From Candidatus Neomicrothrix sp. UBA672 (lineage in GTDB: Bacteria; Actinomycetota; Acidimicrobiia; Acidimicrobiales; MedAcidi-G1), in assembly GCA_002299135.1 (NCBI GenBank), contig DBNM01000058.1, positions 1 through 10,806 of the forward strand: a DNA stretch of 10,806 nt. The letters are read 5' to 3'. Below are positions 6,437 through 10,806 of this stretch, piece after piece. The position numbers and the translations under genes are program-made. The notes beneath the pieces are model-generated. The model was not told where the DNA came from. It did not search any database and was given only the letters and a program-made list of their open reading frames with translations. The stretch's first letter is position 1. Each line of letters begins with the position of its first letter.

Positions 6437-7603
6437 GTGAATAAACGAATTCGCTATTTTCTTTTTTTGATAACCATATTGTTCCTTATCGTTTCAACAG
6501 GTGAAAGAGCAGTAGGGGAAACAGAATCGATTCGAGAAGCTCGTGAAAAGAAACAAGATGCATCAAATCGACGCGCTGACGCTGCGGCTGTATTGAAATT
6601 GGCAGAAGCTGATGATGAGGCAGTTGTAAATGCTTTAAACGACCTAGATGCTGCCGTTGCTATGGAGCAAGCAAAGATTGAAGCGGCGAGACAGGCTATA
6701 GAGGCCGCAGAGGCGGAAGCTACGCTCCGTTGGGTTGAAACTGATCAGGTTGTGAAAGGGATTGAAGACCTGAGGAGACGTTTACGCAATCTGGCGGTTG
6801 ACGTGTACGTTTCCAGTATGAATCCAAGTTCATTCTTTGAATCTGATGATATGTCAAGTGCTGTTAGGAGATCAGCCATCCTCAGCGCTGTCTCGGGTGA
6901 CCAAGGGGATTTAGTTGATCAACTCAGAGCTTTAGAAGCAGATAAAGAAGAGATCGCACGCTCCGCTGACCAGGCCATCCGTGATGCAGAAAGAAATCAA
7001 CTCGAGATCGAAGCCGGTCTACTGGTACTAGATAGTCGAATCGTGGAAAGAGAGACAGCACGAGATGAGGTTCAAGATCGTATTGAATTAGCTGAAGCCG
7101 AGATAGCGGAGTGGAAACGAGAGCAGTATTTAATGGCGATACTCATCGACAATTTAATAGCTGAAGAGCTGCGAAAATCAGCTCCAGATTTAACGAAAGA
7201 GTCGGGTCAGGGTTTTATTTTGCCAATTGATAAGAGTAGTAAAATAACTTCTCAATTCGGAATGAGAACCCACCCTATTTTAGGTGTGAAACGTATGCAT
7301 AACGGAGTTGATTTTGGTTGTGTGAGGGATCAACCGATTTGGGCGGCTAAAAAGGCGAAAGTTGTCTTCACTGGAACTAAAGGTTATTACGGTAAAACAG
7401 TAATTCTTGAGCATGAAGGGCCAGTTTTGACGCTTTATGCGCATTTAAATGAACTTTTAGTTTCTACCGGTATGGAAGTTGCGACAGGGGACTTAATTGG
7501 AAAGTGTGGAACTACTGGTCGTTCGACAGGCAATCATCTTCATTTTGAAGTTCGTACAGGGGGTGAAGCGAAAGATCCGATGATTGTGTTACCTAAAAAC
7601 TAA
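6437..7603 (+). CDS. Exported M23 (LytM-type) peptidoglycan endopeptidase with coiled-coil stalk
   Basis: A 388-residue cell-wall hydrolase. It starts at GTG; residues 1-27 form a signal peptide (positive MNKRIR, hydrophobic core to about 20, likely cleavage after AVG). Residues about 28-115 and 160-245 are Ala/Glu/Arg-rich heptad-like helices predicted to form coiled coils. The M23 domain covers about 258-388. Zinc ligands H288 and D292 (HNGVD) and H369 (second His of HLH), plus catalytic H336 (YAHL) and H367, are all present. So unlike degenerate EnvC/NlpD-type activators this should be an active zinc peptidase cutting peptide cross-links. The coiled-coil plus LytM layout resembles proteins controlled by FtsEX at division, but no ftsE/ftsX is in the window, so that is only a suggestion. 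It is the first gene of a tight four-gene + strand run, otherwise metabolic. Its presence implies that the organism has peptidoglycan. Confidence 0.93.
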   Translation: MNKRIRYFLFLITILFLIVSTGERAVGETESIREAREKKQDASNRRADAAAVLKLAEADDEAVVNALNDLDAAVAMEQAKIEAARQAIEAAEAEATLRWVETDQVVKGIEDLRRRLRNLAVDVYVSSMNPSSFFESDDMSSAVRRSAILSAVSGDQGDLVDQLRALEADKEEIARSADQAIRDAERNQLEIEAGLLVLDSRIVERETARDEVQDRIELAEAEIAEWKREQYLMAILIDNLIAEELRKSAPDLTKESGQGFILPIDKSSKITSQFGMRTHPILGVKRMHNGVDFGCVRDQPIWAAKKAKVVFTGTKGYYGKTVILEHEGPVLTLYAHLNELLVSTGMEVATGDLIGKCGTTGRSTGNHLHFEVRTGGEAKDPMIVLPKN

Positions 7604-7609
7604 AGGAAG
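7603..7609 (+). promoter_or_regulatory. Ribosome binding site (AAGGAAG) of the hydroxyacyl-CoA dehydrogenase gene
   Basis: AAGGAAG begins on the last base of the peptidase stop codon; its AAGGA core lies 4 nt before ATG 7612. It fixes the start and shows that this gene is initiated by a standard ribosome site inside an operon, unlike the probable leaderless starts elsewhere in the window. Confidence 0.7.
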
Positions 7610-7611
7610 AA

Positions 7612-8358
7612 ATGATTAACAAAAATTGTAAAATTGGTGTAGCCGGAGCGGGCGTAATGGGATCAGGAATTGCTCAGGTGATGGCACTTTCTGGTTGTGA
7701 AGTTGTGTGTCGTGACCTAAATGAAGAGATCTTAACTGCAGCTGCAATAAGTGTAGATTCTGGACGTTTTGGAGTAAAAAGTGCTGTTGAGCGTGGGAAG
7801 TTAACCGATGAAGAGGCAAACAATGCCCTGGCAAGGCTCCATTTCACGACAGATTTAAACAACTTAAATGATTTAGATTTAATCATAGAAGCTATCCCTG
7901 AACGATTTGACCTGAAGGTGTCATTTTGGAAGGAACTTGATAAAACAACATCCGACAGAACAATTTTTGCTTCAAATTCAAGTGGTTTTCCGATTTCTGC
8001 ACTTGCAGCTGCAACTGAAAGACCTGACAGATTTATTGGATGGCACTGGGCGTCACCAGCACCGGTTATGAAGTTAGCTGAGATAGTAAAAGGGAGAGAA
8101 ACTTCACAAGAAACAGTAGACACAGTTGTTTCTCTTGCAGAATCAGCGGGTAAAAGTCCAGTCGTTATTACTGACTCTGATACTAATTGGGGCTATGTGA
8201 CGAACCGTGTCTATTTTGCAATGCTTAAAGAAGCCACCTCTGTAGTTAATGAAGGTATCGCTGATCGCGATCAAATCGATCAACTAATGACAGACTGTTT
8301 TCGTTGGCCTTCGGGACCTTTTGGCATGACACGAGGGGCAACCTCCGGATGGAAATAG
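7612..8358 (+). CDS. 3-hydroxyacyl-CoA dehydrogenase, NAD-dependent, with short C-terminal domain
   Basis: A stand-alone 248-residue 3-hydroxyacyl-CoA dehydrogenase that oxidises 3-hydroxyacyl-CoA (or 3-hydroxybutyryl-CoA) to the 3-keto form in the cytoplasm. The Rossmann fingerprint GVAGAGVMGSG is at 9-19, and D35 should select NAD. Compared with the human enzyme (S137, H158, E170, N208), the equivalents S124, H145, E157 and N198 are all present; HWASP replaces the common HFFNP. Family members are usually about 280-290 residues. Here the helical C-terminal domain ends soon after GPFGM, about 35-40 residues early, with GATSGWK. Neither other frame at the end continues the family sequence, so this looks like a natural short form rather than a frameshift. 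It follows the peptidase gene by 8 bp and precedes the alcohol dehydrogenase gene by 4 bp. The chain-length preference is unknown. Confidence 0.9.
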   Translation: MINKNCKIGVAGAGVMGSGIAQVMALSGCEVVCRDLNEEILTAAAISVDSGRFGVKSAVERGKLTDEEANNALARLHFTTDLNNLNDLDLIIEAIPERFDLKVSFWKELDKTTSDRTIFASNSSGFPISALAAATERPDRFIGWHWASPAPVMKLAEIVKGRETSQETVDTVVSLAESAGKSPVVITDSDTNWGYVTNRVYFAMLKEATSVVNEGIADRDQIDQLMTDCFRWPSGPFGMTRGATSGWK

Positions 8359-8362
8359 TCAC

Positions 8363-9466
8363 ATGAAAGCCGCTTTGCACACAGGAATCGGAAAAGAACT
8401 AACTCTTGTCAATGATGTCGAACTAGTCGGACCGAAAGAAGGTGAGGTCTTAATCAAAACCGAATACTGCGGAATCTGTCATTCAGATGTAAGTGTTTTG
8501 GACTCATTGGATCTAACCCCCATGATTTTAGGGCACGAAGCTGCCGGTGTCGTAGAAGAAATAGGCGACGGGGTCACATCCGTCAGTAAAGGCGACTATG
8601 TGCTAATGACCCCTATAGGACCGTGCGGTACTTGTGAGATGTGCTACCTCCAAAGACACACACTTTGCGAAAGAGGCCAAACATTTGTTTTCGGAACCCT
8701 TCCGGATGGAAGCACACCTTTCCGAAGAGGTGGCTCTCCTGTGTATCAGGGTCTAGGAGTCGGCGGTTTTGCCGAATACACCGTTTTAGAGGAAAGAAAT
8801 GTCATCCGCGTTGAAAAAGGAATCCCTTTAGAAACGGTTTGTTTAATAGGGTGTGGAGTGCAAACGGGTGTTGGATCTGTTCTAAATACTGCAAAAGTAA
8901 CTCCAGATTCAACTGTTCTTGTTATGGGTTTAGGCGGTGTAGGGCTGTCCGTCGTGCAAGGTGCGCGTATCGCGAAAGCTGAAAAAATCATCGCTTCGGA
9001 TCCCGTGAAAGAAAGAAGAGACAAAGCTCTGCAATTAGGAGCCACGGAGGTCATTGACCCTAATGATGATGATTTGATCAATGCTGTCATGGAATTAACG
9101 CTAGGAAAAGGAGTTGATTATGCTTTTGATGCCGTGGGAAACTCAGAATTAATTGCGCTTGGTCTAACTGTCAGCAGAGCAGGTGGAAGCACTGTGATAG
9201 TAGGAGCCCCACCTCCCGATGAGGAGTTAAAATTTTCATCCGCATTGCATCTAATGATGACTGAAAAACGCTTATTGGGCTCCCTCCTAGGGTCATGCAA
9301 TGCTCAAGAAGATATACCTCTTCTAATCGATTACTGGCAAAAAGGTCTACTGGACTTAGAAAACATGATTAGTCAAACATACCCATTGGGTGACATAAAT
9401 TCAGGAATAGCTGATTTAAGAAACTCAATTGGAATCCGAAGTGTTATAAAAATTCATGAAAACTAG
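8363..9466 (+). CDS. Zinc-dependent alcohol dehydrogenase (MDR superfamily)
   Basis: A 367-residue medium-chain dehydrogenase/reductase, oxidising an alcohol (or reducing an aldehyde) with NAD(H). Catalytic zinc ligands are C36 (CGICHSD), H58-E59 (GHEAAG) and C164 (GCGVQTG). The structural zinc lobe is complete with C88, C91, C94 and C102. The Rossmann motif GLGGVG is at 189-194, and D213 (ASDP) indicates NAD rather than NADP. The GVQTGVGSVLNTA stretch resembles actinobacterial AdhD/NDMA-dependent type enzymes, so a tightly bound cofactor is possible, though I cannot show it. The gene starts 4 bp after the previous stop with only a weak GGA upstream, and its last 11 bp overlap the PAP2 gene, so translation of the three is probably coupled. 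Pairing with a hydroxyacyl-CoA dehydrogenase suggests use of alcohols or hydroxylated lipids; the substrate is unknown. Confidence 0.94.
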   Translation: MKAALHTGIGKELTLVNDVELVGPKEGEVLIKTEYCGICHSDVSVLDSLDLTPMILGHEAAGVVEEIGDGVTSVSKGDYVLMTPIGPCGTCEMCYLQRHTLCERGQTFVFGTLPDGSTPFRRGGSPVYQGLGVGGFAEYTVLEERNVIRVEKGIPLETVCLIGCGVQTGVGSVLNTAKVTPDSTVLVMGLGGVGLSVVQGARIAKAEKIIASDPVKERRDKALQLGATEVIDPNDDDLINAVMELTLGKGVDYAFDAVGNSELIALGLTVSRAGGSTVIVGAPPPDEELKFSSALHLMMTEKRLLGSLLGSCNAQEDIPLLIDYWQKGLLDLENMISQTYPLGDINSGIADLRNSIGIRSVIKIHEN

Positions 9467-10148
9467 CAACAATTTGAAATCCTGGATCGGCTACTCAATA
9501 ACCGCAGTTTCTGCTACTTGTGCAGTTTTATTTTCCATCGCAGTTTCAGATAAAGGAATACTGTGGGGAGAAATAGGTGTGAGTCGATGGATGTATGAAA
9601 ACACCCCAGGATTTGTCGACATTTTAGGAAACGTTATAGATGCTCCCATCACTGATATAGGAGCGCCTTTGCTTTTTTTAGCGATCACGATTTTGGTTTA
9701 TTGGCGTTGGGGCCGTTATGCAACAATAGGCTTAGTTCTAGCCGGATCTATGACCGGTTTAACCAGAATTTCTGACATTGTCGAAAGATCTGGACCTAAT
9801 GAAAATTTTGTTTTCTATCATTCAAGTTTTATCTATGGTGATGGCGGATATCCCAGCGGGCATATTGTGTACGCCGTAATGATCTTTGGGATGATCGCTT
9901 ACTTATCAGAAAAACACTCAAAGTCACAGGCTGGAAATGTAGTTAGGTATTTAATGTTTCTACTTATTTTATTAAATCTTTGGACAAGAATAAGCGGATT
10001 ACATCACTGGCCAGGCGACGTGATCGGGGGAGTTCTAATATCCATGCCTGCGTTCTTGATAGTCGTATGGGTGTATAACCGTATTCCTGTGATCCTTAAA
10101 CAATTTCCAAAAATATATACATTTGTTTTTGAAGAGGAAAAGACTTAG
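9456..10148 (+). CDS. PAP2-family membrane phosphatase
   Basis: A 230-residue integral membrane protein of the PAP2 (type 2 phosphatidic acid phosphatase) superfamily, which removes phosphate from lipid phosphates such as phosphatidate or undecaprenyl diphosphate. Hydrophobic stretches near 10-32, 68-84, 88-103, 137-151, 163-177 and 188-207 suggest about six membrane helices. The catalytic motifs are visible: PSGH at 133-136, and R178-X5-H184-X3-D188 in the last motif. The first motif, normally KX6RP, is altered to R104-X6-R111 followed by SGP, so Lys becomes Arg and Pro is displaced. The ATG lies inside the end of the alcohol dehydrogenase gene (11 bp overlap) with no clear ribosome site, so translational coupling is likely. 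Its stop overlaps the stop of the convergent hppA by 4 bp. The substrate is not known. Confidence 0.9.
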   Translation: MKTSNNLKSWIGYSITAVSATCAVLFSIAVSDKGILWGEIGVSRWMYENTPGFVDILGNVIDAPITDIGAPLLFLAITILVYWRWGRYATIGLVLAGSMTGLTRISDIVERSGPNENFVFYHSSFIYGDGGYPSGHIVYAVMIFGMIAYLSEKHSKSQAGNVVRYLMFLLILLNLWTRISGLHHWPGDVIGGVLISMPAFLIVVWVYNRIPVILKQFPKIYTFVFEEEKT

Positions 10149-10806
10149 CCAACGAAAGCTGAAGCAAAAACAAGTGAAACAATAGTCATTACTTTTATGA
10201 GGATATTCATTGCCGGTCCGGAGGTGTCTTTAAACGGATCGCCGACAGTATCGCCGACTACAGCGGCCTTATGAGGTTCCGAACCTTTACCGCCTAGTTC
10301 GCCACTTTCAATATATTTCTTAGCATTATCCCAAGCGCCACCTGCATTAGCCATGAATATTGCAAGACAAAAACCTGCTACTAAAGCTCCAGCTAAAAAA
10401 CCACCTAAAGAATCGATACTCACGAAACCCAATATCAACGGAACTACAACTGCAAGAATGCCTGGTGCAAGCATTTCTCTCAGGGAGGCGGATGTTGAAA
10501 TTGCTACACACCTCGCAGAATCAGGGATAACACCCTCAGCCCCTTCTCTGAGTCCTGGTATCTCGCGGAATTGTCTACGGACTTCTTCGATCATTTTTTG
10601 TGCAGCGCGACCAACGGCATCAATTGTTAATGCGGCAAAAAGGAAGGGCAACATAGCCCCTAAGAAAAGACCAATGAATACTTCAACTTGGCCGATATCT
10701 AATGAAAGGGACCCACCTGCCTCAATTACTGCAAATTCGAAGCTTTTGAAAAGAGCAAGTGCTGTTAAAGCAGCGGAACCGACAGCAAATCCTTTAGCAA
10801 CCGCTG
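10145..10806 (-). CDS. hppA: Membrane-bound ion-pumping pyrophosphatase (HppA), 3' part; 5' end beyond window
   Basis: The C-terminal 219 residues of a membrane pyrophosphatase, which couples PPi hydrolysis to H+ or Na+ export. The frame stays open to the right window edge, so the ATG at 10654 is internal and the gene continues outside. Hallmarks are KGFAVGSAALTALALF near the edge, GGAWDNAKKYIE, and the PPi/Mg-binding GDTVGDPFKDTSGPAMN with its Asp and Lys residues. About five hydrophobic helices are visible, and the protein ends in a short hydrophobic tail. In K+-independent pumps the signature reads GNTTKA, with Lys at the key position and Thr three residues later. Here the codon at the key position ends in CA (Ser, Pro, Thr or Ala), so Lys is excluded, and the later residue is Ala. 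This points to the K+-dependent subfamily. Whether it pumps H+ or Na+ is set by residues outside the window. Confidence 0.96.
   Translation of the reverse strand, partial: AVAKGFAVGSAALTALALFKSFEFAVIEAGGSLSLDIGQVEVFIGLFLGAMLPFLFAALTIDAVGRAAQKMIEEVRRQFREIPGLREGAEGVIPDSARCVAISTSASLREMLAPGILAVVVPLILGFVSIDSLGGFLAGALVAGFCLAIFMANAGGAWDNAKKYIESGELGGKGSEPHKAAVVGDTVGDPFKDTSGPAMNILIKVMTIVSLVFASAFVG

Noticed and set aside
7674..8123. 149-codon open frame on the minus strand inside the hydroxyacyl-CoA dehydrogenase gene
   Set aside because: It is fully antisense to a gene with intact family motifs, has no recognisable domain or ribosome site, and its Ser/Arg-rich composition is typical of an antisense shadow.
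8320..8362. Possible frameshift truncating the hydroxyacyl-CoA dehydrogenase
   Set aside because: I read the other frames past GPFGM: one stops within about 40 bp and the other runs into the alcohol dehydrogenase start without any family-like sequence, so there is no separated remainder.
8746..9090. 114-codon open frame on the minus strand inside the alcohol dehydrogenase gene
   Set aside because: It is antisense to the well-conserved NAD-binding domain with no start signal or family similarity that I can see.
1..10806. A new mobile, defence or secondary-metabolite system
   Set aside because: Every gene belongs to a familiar metabolic or envelope family. There are no direct or inverted repeats at gene-cluster edges, no recombinase, no unknown-function gene cluster and no repeat array.

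Overview
This 10.8 kb window carries nine protein-coding genes packed almost edge to edge: eight complete and one cut by the right end. Base composition is moderately AT-rich by eye. I see no tRNA, rRNA, CRISPR array, insertion sequence, integrase, toxin-antitoxin or defence gene. The best reading is ordinary chromosomal DNA of a compact, probably free-living bacterium. The MenB and arylsulfatase proteins look strongly actinobacterial (the MenB closely resembles the mycobacterial enzyme, the sulfatase the mycobacterial AtsA type). Several genes appear to start on leaderless mRNAs. With the CoA-transferase/acyl-CoA gene content, this suggests a marine Acidimicrobiia-like actinobacterium; a SAR202-type Chloroflexota is a weaker alternative. 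The taxonomic call is inference from remembered family resemblance, not from a search.

Layout, left to right. A PlsC-like acyltransferase (59-718, +) converges on menB (722-1624, -). A 74 bp divergent spacer separates menB from a 747-residue arylsulfatase (1699-3942, +). The sulfatase converges, with a 3 bp gap, on a 799-residue tandem-fused type III CoA-transferase (3946-6345, -). A 91 bp divergent spacer then leads into a four-gene + strand run: an exported M23 peptidase with a coiled-coil stalk (6437-7603), a short 3-hydroxyacyl-CoA dehydrogenase (7612-8358), a two-zinc alcohol dehydrogenase (8363-9466) and a PAP2-family membrane phosphatase (9456-10148). Gaps in this run are 8 bp, 4 bp and an 11 bp overlap, so it is very likely one operon. 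It converges, with a 4 bp overlap, on the 3' part of a membrane pyrophosphatase gene, hppA (10145-10806, -).

How the genes fit together. Most are metabolic: acyl-CoA and lipid chemistry (acyltransferase, CoA-transferase, hydroxyacyl-CoA dehydrogenase, alcohol dehydrogenase, PAP2), menaquinone synthesis (MenB), sulfate-ester hydrolysis, cell-wall cutting (M23) and PPi-driven ion pumping (HppA). They do not form one visible pathway, and I do not see a convincing undescribed system.

The observations most worth a second look are: a recurring TANNNT element 6-9 nt upstream of four start codons that lack a Shine-Dalgarno sequence (leaderless pattern); three convergent gene pairs with no room for a terminator; a two-headed CoA-transferase with a candidate catalytic Asp in each half; a hydroxyacyl-CoA dehydrogenase that stops about 40 residues early while keeping its catalytic residues; and a pyrophosphatase whose visible signature excludes the Lys of K+-independent pumps.
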